This document shows positions 26,339-37,771 of a DNA stretch of 64,000 nucleotides, in pieces. This DNA comes from Anisodus tanguticus (lineage: Eukaryota > Streptophyta > Magnoliopsida > Solanales > Solanaceae), in NCBI GenBank assembly GCA_034509755.1, contig CM067544.1, positions 19,835,001 through 19,899,000 on the forward strand. Direction: 5' to 3'. Positions within the stretch are counted from its first letter, which is position 1. Each line of letters begins with the position of its first letter. Made by a program: the position numbers and the translations under genes. Under the pieces are notes generated by a model. The model ran no database searches and had not been told where the DNA came from. It saw only the letters and a list, made by a program, of their open reading frames with translations.

Positions 26339-26886
26339 CCTAGTACATATTCAGGTTGGCGATTTAGGAGCTTGACTTACATAATCTGTAAATAAGAATA
26401 TTCTTATTCAATAGAGGAGTTGAAAAAGAGAGGTTTCAGAATAACATAGAGTTTACTAGCTCAAATTACATTTTAATGCTGAGTTGATCTTGAATTTGTA
26501 CATTTCTTGCTGACATAGTTATATAAATGTAGTCAATCTAGATATGTGATTTGTTCGATTGCAATTTCAATGCTTGAACAGCTTTGTAGAGTTTGTCAAA
26601 GGAACTAGAAGCTGCATGTGCACCGAAATCTTGATGAAGAAACCTGCAGGTTTCTCCAGTAAAATACGTTTGGTCGTTGAATTACAATTTTGCTGAATGC
26701 AAAAAGTTGTTTAGAAGGATGCAATTTCTTTTTTATTATATAGTACTTCAACTGTGTACACCTGCAAAAGGTTTTCTTTTCAGTTATAATGTTTGTAAAC
26801 ATAGTAGCCACTATGGAGGCTGAAAAGCACTGACATGAAATGCTTAAGTTCTTAACATACATAATCCTTGATCTGTGAAAAGAAAC
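26339..26886. other. 3' flanks of convergent TRM-like and dynein light chain genes
   Basis: No coding frame of substance. The TRM-like gene ends at 26338 (+) and the light chain stop is at 26887 (-), so both 3' UTRs and terminators must lie in these 548 bases. Confidence 0.5.
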
Positions 26887-27240
26887 TCAGATAGTTGCTG
26901 CCTTAAAGATTAGAAAATGAACGGACTCCAGAGCAAAGTAAACAAAAGTTCCCTTGGAGTGAGTAATGAAACAACCAAAGCTTGAGCCCACCACACATTG
27001 CCATCTAGTCCCATATAACTTGTCGAATTCCTGTGATTAGATCAGCACAACAATATCAAGATTGAACTCAAGAAAACTAACAAAGTAGTGCAATTAGAAT
27101 ACCTTCTTGATATGAGCAGCTATGGAGGTATAGTCGTAGACATCGTATACATCAAGAGCTTCAGAGGCAGAAGCCATAGCATGCATCTGCATCTTCATTG
27201 ACATGTCTGTCTCCTTTATCTTGCCTTTACCTTCCAGCAT
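26887..27240 (-). CDS. Dynein light chain, LC8 type (plant family), 2 exons
   Basis: Exon 1 is 27240-27103 (46 codons, from ATG) and exon 2 is 27030-26887 (47 codons plus TGA). The intron, 27102-27031, is 72 bp with GTATTC...CACAG. Product 93 aa, matching the LC8 family size. It carries DVYDYTSIAAHIKKEFD in the alpha-helical half and WQCVVGSSFGCFITHSKG plus FVYFALESVHFLIFK in the beta half, the dimer and ligand groove of LC8 (known for the family). LC8 proteins are dimeric hubs that bind short linear motifs; seed plants lack cytoplasmic dynein heavy chains, so a hub role is likelier than motor cargo binding. No lesions. Both exons are too short for a simple ORF scan. Confidence 0.92.
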
Positions 27241-28218
27241 TCTTTCTTTCTTTCTGAATACTTAAGGAACAAGTATATTTACAATTGAACTTGACAAGCA
27301 TGTAATTTGGTGGTCTCTTCTTAATGTAGTCCTACTATCTGTTGTATTTGATGGTAGGACTGATCAAGATGTCAATAGGACTATCCCCCATGTAATATAC
27401 TGGGACTGGGTGACACTAATTCTCAATGTCGAGCTAATCTTTTGCGTACTAATCTGTATCATATTGGATAACTCCAATTCTCACAATGTTAGGAGCCTAA
27501 GGTTTATGTCATCCTTTGTATAATTATGATTTTTGATACTCCATATATGGGTAAAACTGTTAATTTTTAAAAATAGAACTCCACTAGGCCAGAAATTATA
27601 AACGATCCTGAAAAGCTGAAAATGATTGCCAAAAAATGACGAAATTCTGATGGGATGAGCTGAGAAATTGAGAGGAAAGAAAATCAAAATCCATTGGAAG
27701 GGCTGGGTCTACGAATCTGCAGTAAATGTGAAATTTGCTAATTTTCATTCAGACGAGAGAGGAGATTTTGAGGGTAAATTTAGTAAACAAATATAAAACA
27801 AAATTGAAGAAGTAAAACTTGACCTGGAGGCATGTGTCGGTATTCGCTGAAAGAGTTAGATTATCATTTTAGGCGTTGGCTTCCCCAAAGATAAAATTGC
27901 TACCGTTTCCATTCTAAAATCCATTGCCAAGAACTAGATAGCAGCTTCAAGATGCAGGTAGCTAATGCTGTTAGTAGAAGCCCAAGACATTGGACAATTG
28001 ACATGAATATCATTTCAACCTAAAGAATATACATTTCATAATCGTATACGTTTTGAATATGATAACATAATACATACATGATCAATAAATACACCATCTA
28101 AAAATGATCCAATTGTACTATTGTATGTCATCCTGATGCAAAAGTCTTCAATCCGGTATACATTAATTTTGAATTCAAGAGGCTTCCCTTGATAGACTGC
28201 ACAAGAAGTTTGTTGATT
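27241..28218. other. Spacer between light chain gene and PPR gene
   Basis: Holds the upstream region of the light chain gene (-) and the 3' flank of the PPR gene (-). No further gene was recognised; the frame at 27481-27687 has no domain. Confidence 0.5.
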
Positions 28219-30184
28219 TCAGGCCACCATTCTACATGAATTCACAAAACCATATATTCCTATCTGCACTTGACACTGCTTGTGTAATATCATCAAGGAT
28301 TTCACCTTGAATCCACAAGTGTGGGGAAGCATTATTGATTTAGTTGCCACATTTATGCTTCCGGAAAAAGATGTGGATCTGTTCAGCACCATTTGGCTTC
28401 TTTTACTGACATTGCTCGACCCATTTTGGTTGGTTACTTGCTTAAGGCTTGAGAGAGAACCATTTGAGTTCTCTTTAGGAAAGTTGTCCGCTGGTTGCTT
28501 ATCCTCCAGAGCATTCAAGATTTCCCTATCATCATCTGAGATTTTCTTGGCCTCGTTAAGGAAACCAATTGCTCGCCATGCATCTGAAACAAGTTGGAGA
28601 GTATTCTTCATGGGAGATACTCCCATCTCTTCCATAACTTGGAGGAACTCTTCAGCCTTCCATGGTTGTTTTGCTTCTCCATAACCCCATATAAGGGTCT
28701 CAAAGGTTTTCAAGTTTGGAGATACATCCATTTTGCACATCCTTTCAAATACCCTCAGAGCGTACTCCATTTGTCCAGCACTGCACCATCCACTGATGAT
28801 TGTTGTGAACATTACAACATTTGGATGTACACCTGATGAAGCCATAACTTTCAACAGTGCTTCAGCTTTTCCAGGTTCTCCAGCACGCACGTAGCCTTTA
28901 GCAAGAATGCTGAATGTGTGGCTATCAGGTTCTATACTGGCCTTAATCATGTCATCAAATATCTCTTGGCATTTATCCATAAGTCCAGCTGAACTCCATG
29001 CATTCATGATAGTACTAAATGTTATCACATCTGGTTTCACCCCAAACTCTTCCATCAATGTAAGTGTCTGCACATTTAACCGATGAACAAGAAATATGTC
29101 ATGTTCAGAATGATGACACTCTTTCTTTCTCTTTTTGTTTCTCCAGAAGCCACACTAAATAACACTACAGCGACTTCCACACCCTTTTTAAGTATGCTTG
29201 GTATCAAAGGGTATTTGTTTACTATTTATATGTGAAAACTGGTACTAATACATGCAAAATTAAAATATGTCCATGGAAAGGAATAATGAAGAATGGTTTT
29301 CCAGTAAGTAGCTACACAACTTAATGATCAGTAAATGCTAATATAAAACCAGTATGGATGCATACCTCATCAACACCATTAGTATCAGTGATGTCGAGAA
29401 AGCCTTTGATGAGAGAGTTGAATATTACTAGATTAGGAAGTACACCAAGATCCTTCATCTTGTAAACAAACCTCAATGCTTCTGTCATATTTCCCTCTTT
29501 ACAGTACCCATCCACGATAATACCACATGTTCGATAATTTGGTGCCACTTTGTGATTTAGCATTTGAAAAATCATTGCTTCAGCTCTACCAGTCTCCTTG
29601 TTTCGAGCATAAGCCGTTGCTATAGTATTGTAAGTAACAACATCAGGTTTTATAGCAGCTGCAACCATTCTGTGAACCACATTCCAGGCTTCGGCAATTT
29701 TGTTCTTGTTACACCAAGCTCGAACCAGAATATTATATGTTCTATCATTAGGTTTCACATTCTCTTCAAGAGACATAATTTCCAGCACTTTCAGAGATTC
29801 TTCAGGATTACCAACGATTCCAAACCCTTTAATTAATGTATTAAAAGTGCTGGTTGTGGGCTTACATCCTTTCTCCCTCATTTTCTGGAACACTTTCATT
29901 GCCTCCTCAACATTTCCAGATTCAGAAAAAGCATTTATCATGGCATTGAAGAATATGGAGTCAGGATTTAGTCCATCTTGCTCCAATTTGGAAAGAAGCA
30001 ACGGAATCGACTTGAAACGTTTCTGGAGAGTCAAAGCAGCCATAACAGTTGTATATGTCACAAGAGTTGGCCGATGTCCTTCATCTGTAAGACCCTTCAA
30101 AATTGAGTGGACTTCTTGTGGTTTCTTCCTCTCAATCAAAATATTCATCAGTTTTGTTCTTGAACGAACAATTTGACAACTCAT
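28219..30184 (-). CDS. P-class pentatricopeptide repeat protein
   Basis: Two well-supported exons: 30184-29366 (273 codons from the internal Met) and 29067-28219 (282 codons plus stop). They are joined across a 298-bp intron, GTATGC...TGCAG, in phase 0, giving at least 555 aa. About eleven 35-residue PPR units run almost end to end, for example VTYTTVMAALTLQKRFKSIP, TFNTLIKGFGIVGNPEESLK and MFTTIISGWCSAGQMEYALR. There is no E/DYW tail, so it is P-class; such proteins bind single-stranded RNA in mitochondria or chloroplasts. The layout resembles Arabidopsis At5g25630/At5g21222-type PPRs (from memory, not checked). Upstream codons in frame to about 30234 (PCQSRCTACWESM) look coding, so an earlier exon exists; see the separate entry. 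The C-terminal 90 residues are not PPR. Confidence 0.9.
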
Positions 30185-30234
30185 ACTTTCCCAGCAGGCA
30201 GTGCAGCGAGATTGACATGGAGAACTTGCCGTAG

Positions 30235-30496
30235 CTGAAATAAGATGAGCTTGGTTTTTATGTAGATGAGATTCCTGCAGAAGTCATCACTCACTGGTAA
30301 CTGAACAGAGAGCATTAAAATATATATACAACAAATAAACTAAGATGTCATCAAAATCCATTAAGTAGTGTGCCAATACCATGGTGGAAGATGCAGAAAT
30401 CTTCGACTTGCTTGAACTTGTTCCATTCTTCTTTTTCTCAAAAATAATAGACTTGGCTACCTCATTTCCAATTTCTCCCATGATCTGCTTATCCAA
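30235..30496 (-). other. Tentative first exon and intron of the PPR gene
   Basis: A frame from ATG 30496 (MDKQIMGEIGNEVAKSIIFE) to about 30380 looks like the N-terminus, ending at a natural donor ATG|GTATTG. Joining that donor to the only good acceptor (TTATTTCAG|CTACGG, exon start 30234) gives the wrong phase. A later donor (CCA|GTGAGT, exon end 30295) restores phase but leaves a 60-bp intron and an intron-like hydrophobic insert. Either a one-base change broke the original donor or the short intron is used. Confidence 0.4.
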
Positions 30497-31292
30497 TTCT
30501 AAATTTTCCTGCTGCTTATGATGATATATAGCAATATTTATTGCCTCTATTTATCGATCCCACAGAAGCTTACCGCTGCCTCAAGGGCATTTTCCCTGCA
30601 AAATGTAGACTTATCCTGATAGCGATGAACAAAAAGGCAAAGAAAGTTGGGAAACAAGCAAGAGTGAGCTGGAATAAGTTTATGATACCTAGCTCTTTTA
30701 ACGAGGACTTTTCTACACCAGAAGTATCAAAAAGGAAAAGTACAGGCTTCAAAAGAATTCAACTTCTCAGAACAATAGAAAGCCAATTATATTAAAGTAC
30801 TATTCTGGTTATTATAGGTAAACATGTCAGTGATGGAGTCAGGAGAGTGGAGGGATGGGGAAGCAACTTATATAGGAAAAAGAAGAAAGGAACATTCAAA
30901 AATTTAGGGATAGGGGTGCGAGGGTGAGGGAAGAGTATATATTAGAAGACTTATTATTTTTTTAAATCAGTTTCTACCATTTCCATAAATGAAGACTGGA
31001 AACATATTATTAATAATAAACCAAGTACAAACAGAAGGGTAAACCTCTCTACACCTACGAAGAATGGAATAGACTCCATTCTATAGGAATAGTAGGATAT
31101 CAAATAGGTTCTCAAAAAATTTCCTAATTGATGGGTGAGTATCCACTATCTCTCCTATACATTATGAACACTATAAGTAAAATATTGAACAGCCAAAAAG
31201 GGCAGAAAGCTAAAATTTGAAAAGCTAAACCGGGCCGCAGCCCCTAGCTACCCAAACTCTGCCTAGCTCTATTCGCGGCCATGCTGGTATAG
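30497..31292. other. Upstream flank of the PPR gene
   Basis: AT-rich spacer; the frames at 30541-30795 carry no domain. Probably includes the PPR promoter. Confidence 0.4.
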
Positions 31293-32190
31293 TGAATTGG
31301 AAATTTGCCTTTGGCGGGAGTTGCGTCCGACCAACTTTAACGGCTTAAACACTAGTGTTCCGCATGTTGGAGAATCCGGTTCTTCACACGTGCATAATCT
31401 ACTAAGTAAGTAGATGACCGTAGGGCCAAGGATCGTCAAATTTCGTTGAGAAATGAAAGAGATATTGGTCCACGAAGTGAGGTGTTTGAAGCATGGAAAA
31501 GTGTGGTATTGAGATCAATTCTCCCTCCTCGGTGGGGAAGAATGAATTGTTTTGTTTATAAGTCTCAAAGTTGGATTGGGTTTTGGGACCCCAAGGGGTA
31601 TCCCATGTGTTTAAAGGAGGGAGGACCTAGATGTGCTTCGGTTCTAGGAAAGCCCACGCGCGCCGCCGCCCGCCCGTCCGGTCCGGGTCACTGGTCATGG
31701 GCGGTGCTTCTTTATTATCTTTTTGGACCAGAATTGTTTCATATGTACAGTTTGGTTCTTGAAGTTTCAAGAAAGTCAAATTCGGCAGAGAACTTTGTGG
31801 TTTCTGGAACGTCAACCAGCACTCAATTCAGCCATTTATTTTGGCTGAATTAATCCTCCTAAATGACAATCCGTTGCACATCTAATTCACCATTTATTTT
31901 GGTGAATTACTACCTCCATAATTGCCATTACTTGGCCAGTTGGTAAGCCTCTCCTTCAACTATATAAAGGACCCCTTGCACCATTGTTGAGAAACAAAAA
32001 AGACACACAAAAACAGAAACGAAATCAGTTCTTCCTACTACCTTCCAGCATCATTTCATTACTCAAAATTCTTCACGGTAGCACTTGAGTTTCCTTTGCT
32101 CATTTGTTCATTTGCTGTTTTATCTTGGGAGATAATTGTCCAGGACGTAGAAAGGATACATACGGGGCAATATTATCTTAAAACTCAGCA
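31293..32190 (+). repeat. Solo copia LTR related to element 2
   Basis: Aligns by eye with the LTR of the 7.1-13.5 kb element in opposite orientation. Shared blocks include CGTCAAATTTCGTTGAGAAAT (about 31434), GGACCCCAAGG(G/A)GT and GGAGGGAGGACCTA (near 31600), and GTCCGGTCCGGGTCA. A TATA-like ctatataaagg lies near 31960. No internal region follows, so it is a solo LTR. Ends are approximate. Confidence 0.7.
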
Positions 32191-33440
32191 TACTAAAAAC
32201 TGATCCAGTTTATTCTTCAAGTGAATTGTAATTTCAGTTGCTTGTAATACTTAGCAGTTATATATTTCCGTTTCCTGCAACCTTGTATCCGAACATAGTG
32301 AAACTTGAAAGAATCGCTAGGACTAGTGTTATCTTGTTTTAGGGTCTTATAGAACTTAATTGTATCGATTGTGATCCAATTGAGGCACAATATCTTTTCA
32401 GTATTGAAAAGTGCAAGTTGGCTATAAGTAAAGACAAAATGAAGTTTTAGTCTTTCAGAAGCAGTTATTAGGAAAGAAAGGAAGCTGCCCTGTATCATGT
32501 TTGCACCAAAGTACGCAGTGGTCGTGCAAGGTATCCTAAGTGCCAAGAATCATGTGCAATTTGACTCATGCTTGAAACTGAAAGTAATAAGTTAATCCCC
32601 CAGGTAGTGTCAATTGTGGAATTGCAATCAAACTCAAAGCTCACATTAGAGGCAAATAAATTAACATAAACTAGGCAAACAAACCCAAGAACTTCGATTC
32701 CATAAACTCAAAGATGATCCATGAGTTTAGCAACAAACTGAGATGAACAAATATCCAAGCGGTTATAACTTTTCTTATTGCTATTATGCAACAGTGCTTC
32801 TTTCACCAATTCAAGTACCAGAGTATCATATCCAAGATTATAAGCAGAGTAAACAAGATGATGAACAATTACCATTATAGCTAATTGACTAGCAGAAGGA
32901 AGAGGTGGGTGGTACCTGTTGAGTGTGAGAAGAGAAGAAGAGTTGCATGGTTGCAGAGTTAGAATCTGCATGTAATACACGGAATTGTAGGGTAGTGGCA
33001 TTTGTTGGTGCCCTCTTATCCACAAATTTTATCAAGAAATCGCAAGGAAAGCTTCAGATCTTGAGGCTGGAAGTTAAACCAACACCTAAATTTAATATTT
33101 GTGGCTGTGTATTTTGCCACGTCTTTTCACTTCAGTTTCTTCTGTTAACTTTTTTCTTTTCTTTTCTCTCAGGCCAATTGTGGAACCAAAGTTCGAGAAA
33201 AGACCCAAATCACCCCTATAGTCTCGACCAACACTCAAAATCATCCCTATTTTATTAGCTGGAGCAAAAATAATCCTCCCCACTTTCGAAATCAATGCAC
33301 TTCAAGTCTACATGCCTGGTTTCTTAAACCAAAAGACACCTCATTTCTTCCCCAAATAACCCGATCAAGACGAAGCACGAACCAATTAGGCAATTTCCCA
33401 ACGGCTAGTGTTGATGGCTGTCACTCTTATTTAGTCTCAA
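32191..33440. other. Intergenic, no gene seen
   Basis: Short frames only, no domain. The phrase near 33180-33290 (agacccaaatcacccctatag...) looks like a dispersed repeat. Confidence 0.4.
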
Positions 33441-34470
33441 TGTATTCGTAAAGAAAAAACATAAACACACTCCTATGAACGTGGAAAATATACCAGATTC
33501 AATTGGTCGATTCGAATTGGAATTGTCAAGTCATCCATAACTATTTATTCAAAACAAGAATTTGGGCAAAATGCAAGCTTGATACGTGGACAAGTGGAAC
33601 GATCACATGTGGCGGTAGCAAAGAGTTGAAAGTGAGTCAGCAGGAAATGTGCTCGGTCTGGGTTATATGTCCAAGTTCGGAGTCCTACTCCCGGTGAAAA
33701 GGAACCAGATGAATGGAATAGATCAGATAAGATCGGGACAAATTGATTGAGCGTACATTTCGAAAGATCCCGAGATCCTCTCCAACCATTGTCCAATTAC
33801 TTCAAGTGGGAGGCTGATTACCGTGATCGTGGGCGTGATTTGCATATCACATACGATAACTCTAACTATATCTGCATATCTTCTAATTGTAACTAGGTCA
33901 TTCAGGATCTGATAAGAAACACATTTTTTCTTACTCACTCTCATAATAGCAAGATCTAATACACAACGTTCAGATTAATTCGTTCTCTGAAGCTTCATAT
34001 TGCGTTCAAGGTCGCTTGTTACATCAAGACTTAGTCTTTTTCTTCATCAATATAATTTCAACTATAGTCTTTTATTATTATATTTCACTTGTCTTTCATA
34101 TCTTTGGGTATATTCAATCCACATTTTCATAACCACGACTATAAATTTAATTGTGCTGTTTACGGATAAATAGTTTGACGCCCACCGTAGGGCTTGAACA
34201 ATTGTGGCATTGTTTGACCTAAAAACTTCCTACTAACTCATTGTGCTTTCTTTCGTATCTTGAGCCTGCTGTAAATATGGCCAATAATGCAACTAACAAA
34301 CAATTGAACACCAGCAACGGTATGAGAAAACAACGACCAAGATCCCCCAATATTCACCCGATCCAGGAGCCATCAGAATGGGAAACTTTATTTAGGGTAG
34401 ATGGTAAGACACCCATCCGAGGTGAGATACTCAACCAATGGACGACTCGTTCTTCGAATAGCTAGCAAGG
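33441..34470 (+). mobile_element. LTR retroelement fragment: LTR, primer-site-like motif and gag start
   Basis: About 730 bp of LTR-like DNA ends at a GTTTGACGCCCACCGTAGGG motif (34173-34192). This is a degenerate form of the TTTGGCGCCCACCGTGGGG sequence that often follows the 5' LTR in plant gypsy elements. An ATG at about 34277 opens a short gag-like frame (MANNATNKQLNTSNGMRKQR) that stops at 34465. A related LTR lies at 43.3-44.05 kb. The left edge is uncertain. Confidence 0.55.
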
Positions 34471-34910
34471 GTTATCACAGTCTGCTCCATGCGCTGTATG
34501 ATCAAGTTTTGTGTTGTCATCATACTGGTCATGGACTTATCTTAGGCAGACTCTTACCCTTTGTAGATCCATGCCACCATAGAGTCAGGCCGTCGATTTT
34601 TTTTAGGAAAATGCTCTGCATAGTAAGCTTCCCAGCTCTCGCTTGAGCCGCTACGAACTCGTTCCTTGCTAGGATGTCATGTTCAGCTGTAAAATGAGTG
34701 GCCTGGATCTCATCTCTTCTGTCTCTCGCCTGCGCTCAAGGTCACTAGCGTGCTCGGAAACCTGGGCCTCTAGATGACTCCCTGGGTCCAGTATATCTAC
34801 ATATGGGAGGATATTCTGAGGATTGCCAACAACCTCAGGTAGGTTGCCTCTGAGCATGTTGTCTATCTCCACAGACAACGGCAAACGGTTTATGGCTAAA
34901 AATTAACTTT
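34471..34910. other. Decayed retroelement DNA
   Basis: Codon-like but broken frames on both strands, without a domain I can name. Probably further gag or spacer remnants. Confidence 0.3.
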
Positions 34911-36530
34911 AGGATAATCAATTAAATTTATTGAAAATAGGGTTAAAGACAAGCAAACTGTATTAAATCTTGGGATCCTTTTTGGTTCGCAAGAGTTCAG
35001 GTGACAATAGTTGAACATAAGAATAACAGTAAAATAATAAAGCAAATATATTGTAGCAATAATGAAACTGGTGGCCTATTTGGAACTCAGAACTCTTTGA
35101 CTTTACTTTGGAATGACTCTTGGTCGACTCGATGATTAACTCTTTGGAACACTCCTTTTCGGAATCTTAGGTTACTCAGATGAACGGCCAACAGAAAAGA
35201 GATGTGGTGCACGGTAATGATAAGAGAATCTACTCCCGACGAGGGATAAATAACATGTGAATATAATAGTCCCCTTGACATTTCTTTTTTAAAACGATAA
35301 ACACTTTGGATTTCATGCTTTTGAAAGAAGGGAATATCCTTACATACCTGTATCGCTTAGTTAACTTCTCATGAACCCCAGATGCTCTACGAGCAATTAT
35401 CTACATGATATAGAGGTTTTGTATTAACATACAATCGACAACTAAGAATCAATTTGCTAGAACAATTCAACGAACACCTAGAGTGCATACTTTTCTAGTT
35501 ATGGTGTTCATGTCAACTAACAATGCTATAAACTTCCGTTTAACACAATATCTTTAGCAACAACAACACAAACAGAACAAAATCAACAACCACAAGATCA
35601 CCATACATAATCCATAATTCTAACACCACATCTTTCAAATTCAAGCTATGACCATCTCCAAGTTAACTCAAGAACGAACCAATGTTCATAAAAATGCTTT
35701 CATGGAGCTCTAGCTCAACTACCATAAGTTTCATTTATCCATAATCTCAACAAAGTTGTGAGATATTTATAGATCATTAAGAACATCAATAACTTACCTT
35801 AACTCAACCAAGAAAGCTTGCACCATGAACTTCTTTTCAAGTATCAAGAAGCTTCTTCACTCTATCTTGCTTCTATGAGGATTTCCAAGCTCTTGCTGAT
35901 TATCTATGGAAGATTTACCTTCAAGTTGATATGAAACTGATCTTAGATGGTATAAACCTTACAGGAATGTTTGAGAGTATCTAAGAAGTGTTGGGGTGAA
36001 AATGAAGCCTTAGTTGGGTTATAAACCCATAAAATCGCCCCACCACTTCGAGATTGTAGTAAAACTTGCGACCGCATGTCACCACATGTTGCGCCACAAA
36101 TCCATCACATTTCTAGGCAGTACGCAACCTAAAAACGTCCAAAATGCAACCTAAATGTGGTGCCGCAAACTACTTTCGCCAAAATGCATTTTCTTAAAAC
36201 ATATATAACTCTTTGTACAGAGCTATGATTGACAAATGGTTTGTTGTGTTGGAAAGTAGACTTTCTAAATTTGAATGTAGATAGTATGTACTATATAACT
36301 CCTTATATGCTAAGAGATATACCCCCACAGATTTGGGCCAAAATTCTATCCAGAATTCTGCCTATTTCTCATCGAATTTCAATGAACATACTTCAATTTG
36401 TTTAGCCCCGATCTCTTACGAAACATGCTTAACATCCATCTAAACTTTTATTAACCTTATAAAGGAATCTCAACCTCACTAATCTTATGTTAGTTAACCC
36501 ATGATATAAACAATATACAAGGTATGAGAT
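34911..36530 (-). repeat. Ty3/gypsy (Tekay/del-like) LTR fragment
   Basis: Read on the minus strand this has the typical text of solanaceous chromovirus LTRs: TTTTGGCCCAAATCTGTGG, a segment of repeated shut-frame AT-rich DNA, then an mRNA-leader-like part with AAGCTTCTTGATACTTG. No ORF. Its orientation is opposite to the integrase fragment that follows. Confidence 0.55.
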
Positions 36531-36539
36531 GTAATAACC

Positions 36540-37740
36540 TAGGGGCTAAGAAGATGTACCGTGACTTGCGACAACATTATTGGTGGTGCAGGATGAAGAG
36601 AGATATAGTGGAGTTTGTGTTCCAGTGTTTAAATTGCCAATAATTCAAATATGAGCACTAGAGGCCTGGTGATGTGCTTCAGAAGATGTACATTCCCTAG
36701 TGGAAGTGGGAGCAGATTGCCATAAATTTCATGGTAGGATTGTCCCATAACTTGGGCAAGTTTGATGCTATATGGATTATTATGGATAGGTTGACCAAAT
36801 CTGCCTATTTTAATCTAGTTCAGACGACTTATAATTCAGAGATGTTGGCTAGAATCTATATTCGAGAGATAGTCCGATTACATGGGGTGCCCATTTCTAT
36901 CATTTCTGATCGGGGTACGCAGTTCACTTCTCACTTTTGGAGGTCTTTATAGAAGGAGTTTGGTACTAGAGCAGATTATTCAAGTTCTCGAGGACATGTT
37001 GTGAGCTTGTGTGATTGACTTTGGTGGTCATTGGGACCAGTTTCTACCCTTGGCGGAGTTCTCTTACAACAACAGTTATCATTCGAATATTGAGATGGCA
37101 CCATTTGAGGCCTTGTATGGTAGGAGGTGTCGCTCTCCCGTCAGGTGGTTTAATGTTTTTGAGGTTTGACCTTGGGGTACTGATATTTTGACAGATTCGT
37201 TGGATAAGGTTAAGTTGACCTAAGACTGGTTCCTTATAGCCCGAGCGTAGACAGAGAGTTAAGCAAATCGAAGAGTTCACCCTTTATAGTTTATGGTTAA
37301 AGAGTGAGTTTTGCTAAAGGATTCACCTATAAAGGGTGTGATGAGGTTTGGGAAGAAAAGGAAGCTTAGTCTGAGGTTTATTGGTCCTTTTGAGATCGTG
37401 AACAAAGTTGGTTAGGTGGCCTATGAGTTGGTTTTACCTCTTGGATTATCTAATGTGCACCTTGTCTTTCATGTGTCAATGATGAGGAAGTGTGTGGCTG
37501 ACAATTCTCATATAATTAGATAGGATGCGGTGATGCTGGACCAGAACTAAGCTTATGAGAAGGAGCTTGTAGCTATTTTGTACAGGTAAGTTAGGAAGTT
37601 AAGGTCCAATGAGATAGCTTCCGTGAAAGTGCAGTGGAGGAATAACCTAGTGGAGGAAGTTATATGAAAGACCGAGTCCCAATATGCGGGCTAACAACCC
37701 CGAGCTATTTGAGAGTCTAGGTATTTCCTTTTATTTACCG
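36540..37740 (+). pseudogene. Ty3/gypsy chromovirus integrase and chromodomain-like remnant
   Basis: Starts in the zinc-binding H2C2 part (KMYRDLRQHYWW ... CLNCQ), then the integrase core with IIMDRLTKSAYF and ISDRGTQFTSHFW (36731-36952). The C-terminal part includes IGPFEIVNKVG and a worn chromodomain-like segment (VKVQWRNNLVEE, about 37630). Stops occur at 36640-36720, 36950, 37170, 37410 and elsewhere. RT and gag are missing. Confidence 0.82.
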
Positions 37741-37771
37741 TTCGGGGACGAACATTATTTTTAGTTGTACC

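Noticed and set aside
28280..30176. Plus-strand ORFs of 80-158 codons opposite the PPR gene
   Set aside because: Antisense shadows of the PPR repeats.
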